Shown: positions 1 to 7,920, numbered from the stretch's first letter. The stretch is 64,000 nt of DNA from Chitinophaga rupis (GCF_900109685.1 NZ_FOBB01000002.1:924085-988084); one strand, 5' to 3'. Notes: generated from the sequence alone by a model not told the origin. A program made the numbers and translations.

Positions 1-363
1 GGAGAGTACGAGTAAGTATAACTGGTGGGACAGGCCTGCGCCGATACCGGAGACCGCGAATAAAATAGCGCAGGTAATCAATACTGTGCGGCGGCCGTAT
101 CTGTCTGCCAGTGCGCCTGCGGCCAGTGCGCCTATAGCGCAGCCAATGAGGATCACACTTACGGCCCAGCCCAGGGTATATTCATCCAGCTTGAAATAAG
201 CGGTGATATAGGGGATAGCGCCGGAGATGATGGCGGTATCAAAACCGAAGAGGAGGCCACCTAATGCGGCTACGCTGCTTACTTTTATTATAAAGCTATT
301 ATTGCCGGGCTTTGTTTGAACCGTAACCTTTGGTGTAGTTGGGAACGTGGAAGCAGTGTTCAT
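1..363 (-). CDS. Sugar porter family MFS transporter, N-terminal part (truncated by window edge)
   Basis: The reverse strand reads from an ATG at 363 to the window edge, giving about 121 residues. The product resembles the N-terminus of sugar:H+ symporters of the XylE/AraE type. A short polar head is followed by a first membrane helix ending in LGGLLFGFDTAIISGA, which is characteristic of the family. After the second helix comes the loop motif ADRYGRR, matching the MFS D-R-x-G-R-R signature. It should import a monosaccharide across the inner membrane; the sugar cannot be told from this part. It is divergent from the AraC regulator starting at 531, with 167 bp between the starts, so the regulator may control it (inference). 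The C-terminal three quarters lie outside the window. Confidence 0.9.
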   Translation of the reverse strand, partial: MNTASTFPTTPKVTVQTKPGNNSFIIKVSSVAALGGLLFGFDTAIISGAIPYITAYFKLDEYTLGWAVSVILIGCAIGALAAGALADRYGRRTVLITCAILFAVSGIGAGLSHQLYLLVLS

Positions 364-530
364 GATGTGCAAATATGCAGGTTATGTACTACTACGAAAG
401 TAAGGGATTGGTGATGGGAGGGGTTCCATTTTATTATGCAAAAACTAAATTATTTTAATTCATGAGGTGATGGAAATACGATAAATTGCTGAAGAAAGTA
501 GAATAATGTGCAGATTAACACATTGGCAAC

Positions 531-1373
531 ATGCGTACACTGTTACAGAAATTACCGTTGACGGAGAGTACGTCGTTTGTGGCGAAAACTTTCCGTACGC
601 CTCATTTTGAAGTGGGGTGGCATCAGCATATTGAGTATGAGCTGATCCTTTTTACGGAGGGATCGGGGCTGAGCTTTGTGGGGAATCATGTAGGAGAGTT
701 TGAGACCGGAGATATTTACTTTCTGGGATCTAATTTGCCACATACGTTTCAGAAGCGGGAGCCAGGGTTGGTAACCAGTGCAGTAGTGGTGCAGTTTAAG
801 GAGGATTTTTGGGGAGAGGGATTTTTACAATTGCCGGAGAGCCGGCATGTGCGGCAGCTGCTGGATGTATCATCACAAGGGCTGAAAATGCAGGCGCCAC
901 TGAAACAGCCGTTGGCGCCGTTGATAACAGCGTTAGAACATACCAGTGGGTTTAAACGTATTTTGCTATTGGGGGAATGCCTGGAAATGATGGCAGAACA
1001 GGCGGCTTATATACCGGTATCTACCCAGCCTATTAAGGCCTTTCAACATAAAGACCGGGAAACGATGGACCGGGTATTTCAATTTACCATTGACAATTTC
1101 CGGGACCCTATCAGCCTTCCGGAGGTAGCAGAAATTGCATGTATGAGTGTGCCAGCTTTTTGTAATTATTTTAAGCGGAGCACGAAGAAGACCTACATTG
1201 ATTTTTTGAATGAGGTGAGGATTGGATGTGCGTGTAACCTGCTACTAGAAACAGAAAAGACGGTGCTAGATATTTGCTATGAAAGTGGGTATAATACCAT
1301 GGCTAATTTCCATAAGCAGTTTCTGAAGATAAAGGGAAGGACGCCGTTGCAGTACAGGAAGGCGTTTGAGTGA
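531..1373 (+). CDS. AraC family transcriptional regulator
   Basis: A 280-residue DNA-binding regulator. The first 140 residues have cupin character (HFEVGWHQHIEYELILF, then ETGDIYFLGSNLPH), the usual ligand-sensing domain. The last 100 residues form the double helix-turn-helix of AraC proteins, with PEVAEIACMSVPAFCNYFKR and the family signature ending YNTMANFHKQFLKIKGRTPLQYRK. Length is normal. It is divergent from the sugar transporter at 1-363, a plausible target. The last 357 bp (1018-1374) are duplicated at 3459-3815 without indels; I counted about 40 mismatches. The intact copy is this one, and the darTG pair lies directly after its stop in convergent orientation. Confidence 0.93.
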   Translation: MRTLLQKLPLTESTSFVAKTFRTPHFEVGWHQHIEYELILFTEGSGLSFVGNHVGEFETGDIYFLGSNLPHTFQKREPGLVTSAVVVQFKEDFWGEGFLQLPESRHVRQLLDVSSQGLKMQAPLKQPLAPLITALEHTSGFKRILLLGECLEMMAEQAAYIPVSTQPIKAFQHKDRETMDRVFQFTIDNFRDPISLPEVAEIACMSVPAFCNYFKRSTKKTYIDFLNEVRIGCACNLLLETEKTVLDICYESGYNTMANFHKQFLKIKGRTPLQYRKAFE

Positions 1374-1382
1374 GAAATTGCG

Positions 1383-2444
1383 TTAATAATAGTTCAGCAC
1401 TTTAGAGAATTTCTTTAATCTTTCATGAGCCACCTTAATATATTCTGTAGTTAATACTTGTTTTTTATGATTGTTCCAATCATGAACTTTTTTCACTATT
1501 TCGTCCAAATTTTCTTTGTTTTCTACTTCATTGTATAATACATAATCAACTGTAGCCAATACTTCCATACTTAATGGCGTTTCAAAACCTTCTATTAAGG
1601 ATAGCAGGTTCTCTAACCTATTCTTCTGCGTATCTGTTGAATTTGAAGTTATAAATTCGTCTATTTCCCTGAAATTTTCCTCGATTATATATAACGGGTC
1701 GAATGTTTTTACGTCCTTATATTTCATACCCGAAATATATACTCCATCAATGTCGTATAATATATGAGCAAGCTGATATGCATATGGCCCATACTGAAAC
1801 TTTTCAAATTTTATTTTTTGAGCATTTTCATCTCCTAATCTACTAAGAAAATAGACCAGCTTTTGTGTTTCAAGTAGGGTGAGGGAATATTCAAATTGTG
1901 AATAAACTTTCATTAAATAAATAATAATGGCTCTTGTTGGAGTTAATTTAGGTTTGGAGATTATTTTCTTTTCTTTTTGCTCATATGCAATATCAGAAGG
2001 TTCATAAACCTGGATATCTACATCGTTTAACTTGCTTAATTTTCTTTCTATAATTGGTTTGATCTCTTTCCAATCAAGGCCTCCATTTCCGCAACCTAAT
2101 GGCGGAACCGCAATAGATTTTATCTGGTATTCATTTATTACTTTAACCAAATCATCTAATCCGCTAGTGATATATTCTAACTTCGAAGGATTTCTCCAAT
2201 GCTTTTTTGTTGGGAAATTTATGATCCATTTAACATCATCCATCCTGTTTGTAGGAATAATCAGGACCTTTCCTGTCTCCAATTTTTTTTCTTCAGCTGC
2301 TTTTTTATATAACTTATAATTCTCAGGGAATCTTTCCTTAAACTGTAGCGCAATACCTTTCCCCATCACACCCACTGTATTGACTGTGTTCACCAATGCT
2401 TCAACATTTGCCTGAAGCAAATTTCCTTTTGTATATCTTATCAT
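1383..2444 (-). CDS. darG: DarG antitoxin: macro-domain DNA ADP-ribosyl glycohydrolase
   Basis: A 353-residue protein. Residues 1-150 form a macro domain: NTVNTVGVMGKGIALQFKE (ADP-ribose binding), NFPTKKHWR and PPLGCGNGGLDW are hallmarks of the DarG branch. Family knowledge: DarG removes the ADP-ribose that DarT places on thymidine in DNA and also binds the toxin. Residues 165-353 form a second helical domain (YLMKVYSQFEYSLTLLETQKLVYFL onward) resembling the C-terminal domain of full-length DarG and SocA/DUF4065-like proteins, expected to mediate toxin neutralisation. It starts 4 bp after the darT stop, so the pair is one operon with toxin first. Length agrees with full-length DarG proteins. 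Confidence 0.92.
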   Translation of the reverse strand: MIRYTKGNLLQANVEALVNTVNTVGVMGKGIALQFKERFPENYKLYKKAAEEKKLETGKVLIIPTNRMDDVKWIINFPTKKHWRNPSKLEYITSGLDDLVKVINEYQIKSIAVPPLGCGNGGLDWKEIKPIIERKLSKLNDVDIQVYEPSDIAYEQKEKKIISKPKLTPTRAIIIYLMKVYSQFEYSLTLLETQKLVYFLSRLGDENAQKIKFEKFQYGPYAYQLAHILYDIDGVYISGMKYKDVKTFDPLYIIEENFREIDEFITSNSTDTQKNRLENLLSLIEGFETPLSMEVLATVDYVLYNEVENKENLDEIVKKVHDWNNHKKQVLTTEYIKVAHERLKKFSKVLNYY

Positions 2445-2448
2445 ACTA

Positions 2449-3087
2449 TTAATAATACCAATCTGATTTTACACGTACTTCTAATTTTTTCCCTTCATTA
2501 CTTATAAGACGTTCAATCTTATCTTTCATAGACTCATTCATGACACCAATTCCTAGAATTGTAGTTATCGGGACATGTTTATATACCAAGAATTCCGCCA
2601 TTCTTTGCCTCATTCTGTCGATATATTCCGGTGGCCTGTCAAACCAATATTTCCCAAAAATTATTTCCCAGTTGAGTTTGCTTAAATGCCTTGTATCATT
2701 ATGTTGTGTTGATAATTCCATTATTGCCTGACCAGTAGTAAATACGAATTGTAAATTGGCAGCTATGATTTCAGGAATAGTACTGACCAGATAAATTATG
2801 TCTGCCTGAGAACAATCTGTGTCCGAGTTTCCGTTATGAATAGAATACAACATTGGCGATCTGGGTCCAAAATAAAAAGAGACATAGTCATGGATTCTGC
2901 CATATGGAGCCACTTCAATTTCCTTACTTTCTCTTTTTTGAATTATGTCCTTTTTTCCAATATTAACAAACGCGGCATCTTTAGTTTTCGATGTTGGGCA
3001 ATGCAGTCCATTCTCTAGAATGAATTTTAAGTTTTTATAATGCGTAATTCTGAAAATTTTTACTACCTCAGGTACTTGTCCGGGCAT
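2449..3087 (-). CDS. darT: DarT toxin: DNA thymidine ADP-ribosyltransferase (DUF4433)
   Basis: A 212-residue protein of the DarT family. Visible motifs are FRITHYKNLKFILENGL near the N-terminus (NAD-binding fold start), YVSFYFGPRSPMLYSI, NDTRHLSKLNWEIIF, and RMAEFLVYKHVP, whose glutamate matches the catalytic Glu of the family. Known activity: transfer of ADP-ribose from NAD+ to thymine bases in single-stranded DNA, blocking replication; several homologues act in phage defence. The ATG at 3087 is the only reasonable start, since there is no other ATG or GTG before the conserved FRITHY. A Bacteroidota -7 box lies immediately upstream, so the mRNA would have almost no leader. DarG follows 4 bp downstream. 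Confidence 0.93.
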   Translation of the reverse strand: MPGQVPEVVKIFRITHYKNLKFILENGLHCPTSKTKDAAFVNIGKKDIIQKRESKEIEVAPYGRIHDYVSFYFGPRSPMLYSIHNGNSDTDCSQADIIYLVSTIPEIIAANLQFVFTTGQAIMELSTQHNDTRHLSKLNWEIIFGKYWFDRPPEYIDRMRQRMAEFLVYKHVPITTILGIGVMNESMKDKIERLISNEGKKLEVRVKSDWYY

Positions 3088-3091
3088 AATG

Positions 3092-3124
3092 CAAAGATAA
3101 GTTGTTAACTAGTTATTAACTAGT
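3092..3124 (-). promoter_or_regulatory. darTG promoter -7 box with two 9-bp direct repeats (possible operator)
   Basis: On the minus strand TATCTTTG (3092-3099) matches the Bacteroidota -7 consensus TAnnTTTG. Just upstream the 9-mer TTAACTAGT occurs twice, at 3105-3113 and 3116-3124 (plus-strand reading), 11 bp apart, about one helical turn. Each contains the palindrome ACTAGT. Placement in the promoter spacer suits an autorepressor site. The start codon at 3087 lies only about 5 bp beyond the -7 box, which predicts a leaderless or nearly leaderless transcript. The box and repeats are seen; the function is inferred. Confidence 0.5.
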
Positions 3125-3274
3125 GGTAATTTTAGTTATAATTTATTGATTATTAATGACATTTGTCAAAGTAACATTTTTTAGTACTTAAAAGTAAACA
3201 ATTATTGATATAACATTCCTCTGATAATGTTAAGCCGGATAAATGAATGAAATTGAAAGCTGAGTACCCCCATT

Positions 3275-3458
3275 TATGTAGGGTTTTATGTAGGGGGGAG
3301 AGTTGCGCAGCAATGGAGCAGCAATGGCTCCCTCCTAAAAAGGCCGAAATATGCCAGTTGGACAACAATGGCGCAGCCATTAATTATCCAAAAAAGGGGC
3401 TAACTGGGCTTCTGACAAACCTGTGAAATCGCAAAATTCCGAGACGGTAATTAACTCC
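3275..3458. repeat. 184-bp repeat, copy 1 (truncated 3' end of small HTH gene plus downstream sequence)
   Basis: This segment matches 6683-6867 with about nine substitutions and one 1-bp indel by hand count. On the minus strand its right part encodes the last 24 codons of the HTH protein found intact at 6789-6995, starting at ELITVSEFCDF. The rest is the sequence that lies downstream of that gene, including the self-complementary AATGGCGCAGCCATT. Homology stops at 3458, and the next base begins the duplicated araC fragment. The rest of the 3088-3458 gap shows the darTG promoter and no other gene. Confidence 0.85.
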
Positions 3459-3814
3459 TATCAACCCAGCCGATTAAGGCTTTACAACATAAAGACCGGG
3501 AAACGATGGACCGGGTGTTTCAGTTTACCATAGATAATTTCCGGGACCCTATTAGCCTGCCGCAGGTAGCGGAAATTGCATGTATGAGCGTGCCGGCTTT
3601 TTGTAATTATTTTAAGCGCAGCACCAAGAAGACCTATATTGATTTTTTAAATGAGATAAGGATTGGCTGCGCATGTAACCTGCTGCTGGAAACGCAGCAA
3701 ACCGTGCTGGATATTTGTTATGAAAGCGGGTATAATACCATGGCTAATTTTCATAAGCAGTTTCTGAAGGTGAAGGGCCGGACGCCGTTGCAGTATAGGA
3801 AGGCGTTTGAGTGA
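3459..3814 (+). pseudogene. araC 3' fragment (duplicate of 1018-1373)
   Basis: The frame encodes only the C-terminal HTH half of the AraC regulator at 531-1373; the first in-frame ATG is at 3506. The match covers 357 bp without gaps, including the stop codon and one base after it, at roughly 89% identity by hand count. Most changes are synonymous, so the fragment comes from a diverged functional allele rather than a recent local copy. The sensing domain is missing and nothing upstream provides a promoter or start for a normal AraC protein. A 102-residue HTH-only protein could still be made, but I treat it as a remnant. Confidence 0.85.
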
Positions 3815-3818
3815 GCGC

Positions 3819-4391
3819 TTAAATACCTAATAAAGTTTTTACGAAAGCATATTTGCTGGCAATAAATATAAGAAAGAGAATAATCATTACGAGGCCTATG
3901 AGCCATTCTATAACCACCACGATCATAAAACTGTTTCGAAAGCGAAAGTAGGCTGCCGGAAAACGGGGATTTAAAAAAACAATAACGCTCATCCAAAAGC
4001 ATTGTGCAAAAGTTACTGCTGCATCTAGTGCTGTTTTCTTTTCTTTTGATATAACTGCCGGTTCATTATGGCCGCTTTTTTCATTTATCTTAAGAATGTA
4101 AGCCTGCACGTCTCTAACAAACCAAATATTGTAGAGTATTGTAAATAAAAGTATGAAGAGCAGAGCACTGGGGAAAAAACTTGCTTCTCCATGGTAACCA
4201 TTGCCCACCAGGTATTCCAGGAAATTGTATTTTAATATCTGGAAGCTTATGCCAGGCTGCGATTTCAGGTACTTGACCTGGTTTTCAAGTTTGAGGTGAT
4301 TGTTGTGATTTATAATTTCTTCTACTGCCAGCGGTTCATCTTTAAACGTTTCTTTGTAATATTGATTTGTACGTGACAAGAATCCATTCAT
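3819..4391 (-). CDS. Membrane protein of unknown function (about 3 TM helices)
   Basis: A 190-residue protein. About 80 polar residues lead into a hydrophobic segment (FFPSALLFILLFTILYNIWF). A lysine-rich loop follows, then two further membrane segments, near TFAQCFWMSVIVFL and FMIVVVIEWLIGLVMIILFL. I do not recognise the family. Its ATG overlaps the stop of the upstream beta-helix gene by 4 bp (ATGA), so the two are translationally coupled and may form one envelope unit: a secreted beta-helix partner and a membrane anchor or channel (inference). It is convergent with the araC fragment and lies inside the second cargo of the araC/HTH hotspot. Confidence 0.7.
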   Translation of the reverse strand: MNGFLSRTNQYYKETFKDEPLAVEEIINHNNHLKLENQVKYLKSQPGISFQILKYNFLEYLVGNGYHGEASFFPSALLFILLFTILYNIWFVRDVQAYILKINEKSGHNEPAVISKEKKTALDAAVTFAQCFWMSVIVFLNPRFPAAYFRFRNSFMIVVVIEWLIGLVMIILFLIFIASKYAFVKTLLGI

Positions 4392-5650
4392 TTTTCCAAA
4401 TATGGAGGACGAAAGCCATTCTGACCCATTGTTTCGAAATCTAATCTGGATTTTGCGATTGTTGTTGGGAGAAAACCCAGTGTGTCGAGATTAAAAAAAT
4501 CAGGATTGCAAATAAGGGGCAGGTTATCTTTCATAAAAACAGCAGTGGAAAAATCCCTCTTTTTGCGCTGTGTATAGCCATAATCAGCAGCTCCAGTATC
4601 TTTATTGGTTATTAACGTGTTGTAAATAATAAGTGGCCCCTTAAAAGTGATGTCTTTGAATGAACAGTTATTAAATTCTGAATGGCTAAAATCAGCATAA
4701 TTATTAAACTGGCTATTATCAAAAGCAAGATTCCAAACCTGCTCTTTAAGCATGTTTATGCCATAGGGAAACAGTGCCATTAATCCAAAATTGTCGTAGG
4801 GATTCGTAACAACCGATCCCTTAAAGCTGTTGCTTTTGAGGTTAAAACTTTTTTGTTTGCTGTTTGCATGAATTACAACTGAATCATTGGCAACACAGTT
4901 ATAAATGTTAAGTGATCCATAGGTTACACCGTTATAAATGTTAAATGATCCATTAAGCTTGGGGTTGTAAAAAATTGTATACATTTCTGCTATTCCTGAA
5001 GGTTCACCGCTGCAATAGTCTGTCAAGTGTACTGCATTATTAAATCTTGTATACAGTATTCTAAAATAACCACAATTATTATTAAGCCAGTAAAAGTTGC
5101 TGTTGAAGTCAACGCTCAGTATAAAGAAGATTTTAATGTAGCTGTTTTGAATACAAACTGGCATATTAAAAACAATATTTTCCACCCCTTGGTAATCGGT
5201 GCAAATATTTCCAACAACGCAGCTAGTGATGTTTATAGGCTCCGTTATTCTTAAGGTGCCGTTATTTATTGTTCCCAGCTTCCTTAAATCAAGCCTATTT
5301 ATGTAACAGTTTTCTATGACCTTGTGGTCTTTAATATCTCTGTATAATAATTCCTCCGAGCCATCGAAATATTTGAGCCTGGCCATCATTTTTAGCGGAC
5401 GTTTTATCGCCAAGCTCCCTTTAAATATATGTGCGTCCCATAACTTAACATATCCATCCTTATCTGGCCTGGCATTCCTATTTACATTTTCAAAACCATA
5501 AAGATTGATCTGCTTATTATTATTTAAAATACAGTAGCTAAAGCTTTGTTCCTGCTTAAAGCCCGGCTTTTTGCCTGGAGGAGCTTGCGCCGTTGAATTA
5601 CGTTGCACCAGGAATACGAAGAAAAACAGGAAAATGAAACGAAATTTCAT
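4388..5650 (-). CDS. Secreted beta-helix-like (pentapeptide-repeat-like) protein
   Basis: A 420-residue protein with a clear Sec signal peptide (hydrophobic FRFIFLFFFVFLVQ ending near STAQA). The body contains irregular short repeats alternating hydrophobic and Asn/Ser residues (LNGSFNIYNGVTYGSLNIYNC, NSFKGSVV, FADFSHSEFNNCSFKDITFKG-like turns), as in right-handed beta-helix or pentapeptide-like folds. No catalytic motif is seen. It overlaps the following membrane-protein gene by 4 bp, so the two are probably made together. Export to the periplasm or surface is predicted from the signal peptide. The function is unknown. Confidence 0.65.
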   Translation of the reverse strand: MKFRFIFLFFFVFLVQRNSTAQAPPGKKPGFKQEQSFSYCILNNNKQINLYGFENVNRNARPDKDGYVKLWDAHIFKGSLAIKRPLKMMARLKYFDGSEELLYRDIKDHKVIENCYINRLDLRKLGTINNGTLRITEPINITSCVVGNICTDYQGVENIVFNMPVCIQNSYIKIFFILSVDFNSNFYWLNNNCGYFRILYTRFNNAVHLTDYCSGEPSGIAEMYTIFYNPKLNGSFNIYNGVTYGSLNIYNCVANDSVVIHANSKQKSFNLKSNSFKGSVVTNPYDNFGLMALFPYGINMLKEQVWNLAFDNSQFNNYADFSHSEFNNCSFKDITFKGPLIIYNTLITNKDTGAADYGYTQRKKRDFSTAVFMKDNLPLICNPDFFNLDTLGFLPTTIAKSRLDFETMGQNGFRPPYLEK

Positions 5651-5873
5651 AAATGAAGATCTCTATTTGGTGATCACATTGGCAGAATACCGACAGCCAA
5701 ACTGGTTGGGAACAATTATAAGGTACAGATATTAAGGGATCACCATTTGTTATTGGTTTATTTATGGGGTTTGTTGTTTGGCTGCCAGGCAATTTATTTA
5801 TAATTTTTGTATTGAACAAATGTATTGTTCAAAGGACGAGACTTAGTTTGAGTTGGATTGTGTATATTCAGAA

Positions 5874-6632
5874 ATGAAATTTGGACTCAACAAGGCGACA
5901 GGAGAAAGAATTAGACCTGAACCTGGACTTTTTGCGGTGTGCCCATTTTGTGAGGCCGCCTTAGTTCCAAAATGCGGAGGTGTCCGAATTCATCACTGGG
6001 CGCATCGCAACGATAAGATGTGTGACAGATGGTGGGAACCTGAAACCGAATGGCATCGATCCTGGAAAAACGTTTTTCCTGCTGAATGGCAGGAAATTAT
6101 TTTACCCGATAAGGGAACAGGTGAAAAGCACATTGCCGATGTTTGTACCAGTCATGACCTCGTGATTGAATTTCAACATTCCCCCATTAATCCACAAGAG
6201 CGAATTACACGGGAAAAATTCTATAAAAATATGGTTTGGGTTGTTGATGGTTCGCGCAACAAGTTCGGTTTTTCCCGTTTCATGAAAGGAATCCGCCATT
6301 TCGAATATATAGAAAAAGGTCTATTTCGTGTTGCGAACCCGGAAGAATATTTTCATCCAGCATGGCTGGAAAGCGCTGTGCCGGTTATTTTTGATTTTAA
6401 AGGTAGTGAACCAGGAGAGGATTCTATCGTTATGAAAAATCTTCTATACTGCCTGTTCCCTATACGAGTTGGAAAATATGTTACAGTTGCAGAGATGCCA
6501 CGTGAAACTTTCATAAATTCTGCGATTAACGGAAAATGGAGTTTGCATGTTAAGCGATTTATAGATGAGTTAAATCGAGAGAAACAAGAATGGCAAATTC
6601 GGGATGCTGCACTACGACTGGGGCTATGCTGA
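5874..6632 (+). CDS. CoiA-like nuclease family protein
   Basis: About 252 residues from the ATG at 5874. Alignment from memory with CoiA-like proteins, which begin MRFAL or MKYAL, favours this start over the TTG at 5853. An N-terminal zinc-ribbon-like part carries CPFC and KCGGVRIHHWAH. A PD-(D/E)xK-type nuclease core follows: E-TEWHRSWK, then HIADV, then VIEFQHSPI, then MVWVVDGS. CoiA was named for competence in Gram-positive bacteria, but similar proteins are widespread on phages and mobile elements, where the substrate is unknown. The gene stands alone on the plus strand between the beta-helix pair and the second 184-bp repeat. No competence genes are nearby. Confidence 0.85.
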   Translation: MKFGLNKATGERIRPEPGLFAVCPFCEAALVPKCGGVRIHHWAHRNDKMCDRWWEPETEWHRSWKNVFPAEWQEIILPDKGTGEKHIADVCTSHDLVIEFQHSPINPQERITREKFYKNMVWVVDGSRNKFGFSRFMKGIRHFEYIEKGLFRVANPEEYFHPAWLESAVPVIFDFKGSEPGEDSIVMKNLLYCLFPIRVGKYVTVAEMPRETFINSAINGKWSLHVKRFIDELNREKQEWQIRDAALRLGLC

Positions 6633-6682
6633 ATGATATGAACAGACCCAGACAATATCCGGGAAAGAGGCGTTTCTGACAA

Positions 6683-6867
6683 TATGTAGGGTTTTATGTA
6701 GGGGGGTAGAGTTGCGCAGCAATGGAGCAGCAATGGCTCCCTCTTAAAAAGGCAGAAATATACCAGTTGGACACCAATGGCGCAGCCATTAATTATCCAG
6801 GAAAGGGGCTAACTGGGCTTCTGACAAACCGGTGAAGTCACAAAATTCCGAGACGGTAATTAACTCC
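6683..6867. repeat. 184-bp repeat, copy 2 (complete context)
   Basis: Second copy of the segment at 3275-3458, one base longer. Its right part is the 3' end of the intact HTH gene 6789-6995 and its left part is the region downstream of that gene. It contains the near-repeat TATGTAGGGTTTTATGTAGGGGG and self-complementary stretches (GAGCAGCAATGGCTC, AATGGCGCAGCCATT). The sequence continues into the HTH gene here but is cut at 3458 in copy 1, so this is the ancestral arrangement. Confidence 0.85.
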
Positions 6868-6995
6868 CCTTCTGTTTTTCCTAATTTTTTCCTGATGAGA
6901 CGAAGGAGCCGCCGGGCGGCCTGCGGGCTTTTGCCCGTGAGGTTTTCCACGTCTTTTGTATAAATAACCAGGCGTTGAGGAATGAGTTTCTTCAT
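6789..6995 (-). CDS. Small HTH-type DNA-binding protein
   Basis: A 68-residue protein starting at MKKLIPQRLVIYTKDV. The frame is open to 7052, but the upstream part runs through a tandem-repeat array and is unlikely to be translated. Residues 14-35 (KDVENLTGKSPQAARRLLRLI) look like a helix-turn-helix and residues 46-68 (ITVSEFCDFTGLSEAQLAPFL) like a second small helical unit. Similar small proteins are common in Bacteroidota accessory regions; the exact role is not known. Its last 24 codons are duplicated in the 184-bp repeat at 3275-3458. The 19-bp repeats just upstream (7021-7114) could be its own binding sites (inference). Confidence 0.7.
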   Translation of the reverse strand: MKKLIPQRLVIYTKDVENLTGKSPQAARRLLRLIRKKLGKTEGELITVSEFCDFTGLSEAQLAPFLDN

Positions 6996-7020
6996 TTTGT
7001 ATGTAAGCGAATGACAGCGT

Positions 7021-7114
7021 TCAAAATGTTCAATTCCGATCAAAAAGTTCACTTTCGATCAAAACGTTTAATTCCGATCAAATGTGATCAAATGTTATCA
7101 AAGCGTTCACTTTG
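7021..7114. repeat. Tandem 19-bp repeat array (iteron-like) upstream of small HTH gene
   Basis: Three successive 19-bp units at 7021-7039, 7040-7058 and 7059-7077 share the pattern TCAAAAnGTTyAmTTyCGA. Two 10-bp shortened units follow (TCAAATGTGA, TCAAATGTTA), then a 17-bp one (TCAAAGCGTTCACTTTG). The array lies between the divergent genes at 6995 and 7186. It may be an operator or an iteron-like origin for the element; no replication initiator of the Rep type is visible, so operator is the simpler reading. Confidence 0.7.
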
Positions 7115-7185
7115 TTTTTTTGATTTAGCAAGTGGTTTTAGTATTGCGATATAATTACGAATTGATCAATCACGAATTATGAATT

Positions 7186-7920
7186 ATGGAAACAATCTCA
7201 TTAACTTTTAAAACCACTTTTTTTATGCCGAGTACATTAAGTAAACGTATAGCCACTGACCCTGCGTATGAACGCACCCGGGAAAACATGGCTGAATTTG
7301 AAAGAGCCGGTAAGGCCGGTAAACTGCTTACCGACTCCATGCGCATACTGGCCAATAATGCCCGGGACAGCCGGCTAACCAGCCGTATGGCGAAAGAAAT
7401 GAGCAAGGTGATTAAAACCGATGCTCTGAACGGACGCGGGCTGCGGACCGTAACGGACGGTAACCTGGGCCTGCTGCAAGGCTTTGAGTTCAACAACGAT
7501 GCGCGGCTGACCACTGTTTTCTTTGCGCCGTATACCGTGGCCATTGACCGGGCCGCGGGCACGCTGAACATTGCGATTGCAGCATTTGAGCCGAAGACCA
7601 TGATCAATGCACCCTCGGGTACCACGCACTTTAGCGTAACAGCTGCTGCATCGGAGGTGAACTTTGGCGGTAATGTGCATACCGGCGCGCATGCTGCTAC
7701 TGCGGAGCTGGTGTATGGCGACCAAACGGAGGCGGCTATAGCCCTGAACAACGCTGTGACGGCGAACAGCACGCAGCCGTTGTTCCTGGCGCTGGGTGTG
7801 CGCTTTTACCAGCAGGTGAACGGGAAGTTTTACCCGTTGAACAGCGGTAAGTTTAATGCGCTGGCGATTGTGAAAGTTGATTTGCCGGCTGCTGCGCCGC
7901 CCCCTGCAGACGGGAATTAG
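7186..7920 (+). CDS. Conserved hypothetical protein of Bacteroidota accessory regions
   Basis: A 244-residue protein with no recognised catalytic motif. The N-terminal 60 residues (PSTLSKRIATDPAYERTREN, then AEFERAGKAGKLL) are basic and helical. They match a recurrent Bacteroidota family seen near mobile-element genes. The middle is beta-rich (VAIDRAAGTLNIAIAAFEP; THFSVTAAASEVNFG) and the C-terminus ends in a proline-rich tail (AAAPPPADGN). No signal peptide is seen. Two starts are possible, the ATG at 7186 and an in-frame ATG 13 codons later just before PSTLSKR; I keep the upstream one. Codons are markedly more GC-rich than in the DarTG or CoiA genes nearby. A strong terminator follows. Confidence 0.6.
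   Translation: METISLTFKTTFFMPSTLSKRIATDPAYERTRENMAEFERAGKAGKLLTDSMRILANNARDSRLTSRMAKEMSKVIKTDALNGRGLRTVTDGNLGLLQGFEFNNDARLTTVFFAPYTVAIDRAAGTLNIAIAAFEPKTMINAPSGTTHFSVTAAASEVNFGGNVHTGAHAATAELVYGDQTEAAIALNNAVTANSTQPLFLALGVRFYQQVNGKFYPLNSGKFNALAIVKVDLPAAAPPPADGN

Noticed and set aside
3153-3380. 75-codon minus-strand ORF over the 184-bp repeat
   Set aside because: It runs across the repeat and the intergenic sequence in a frame different from the HTH tail and has low-complexity text; the equivalent frame in copy 2 differs.
5853-5873. TTG start adding seven residues to the CoiA-like protein
   Set aside because: TTG starts are rare in this group and the family begins at the MKFGL equivalent, encoded by the ATG at 5874.
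7021-7114. CRISPR-like array
   Set aside because: Units are directly abutting with no spacers and shorten progressively; this is a tandem operator or iteron pattern.
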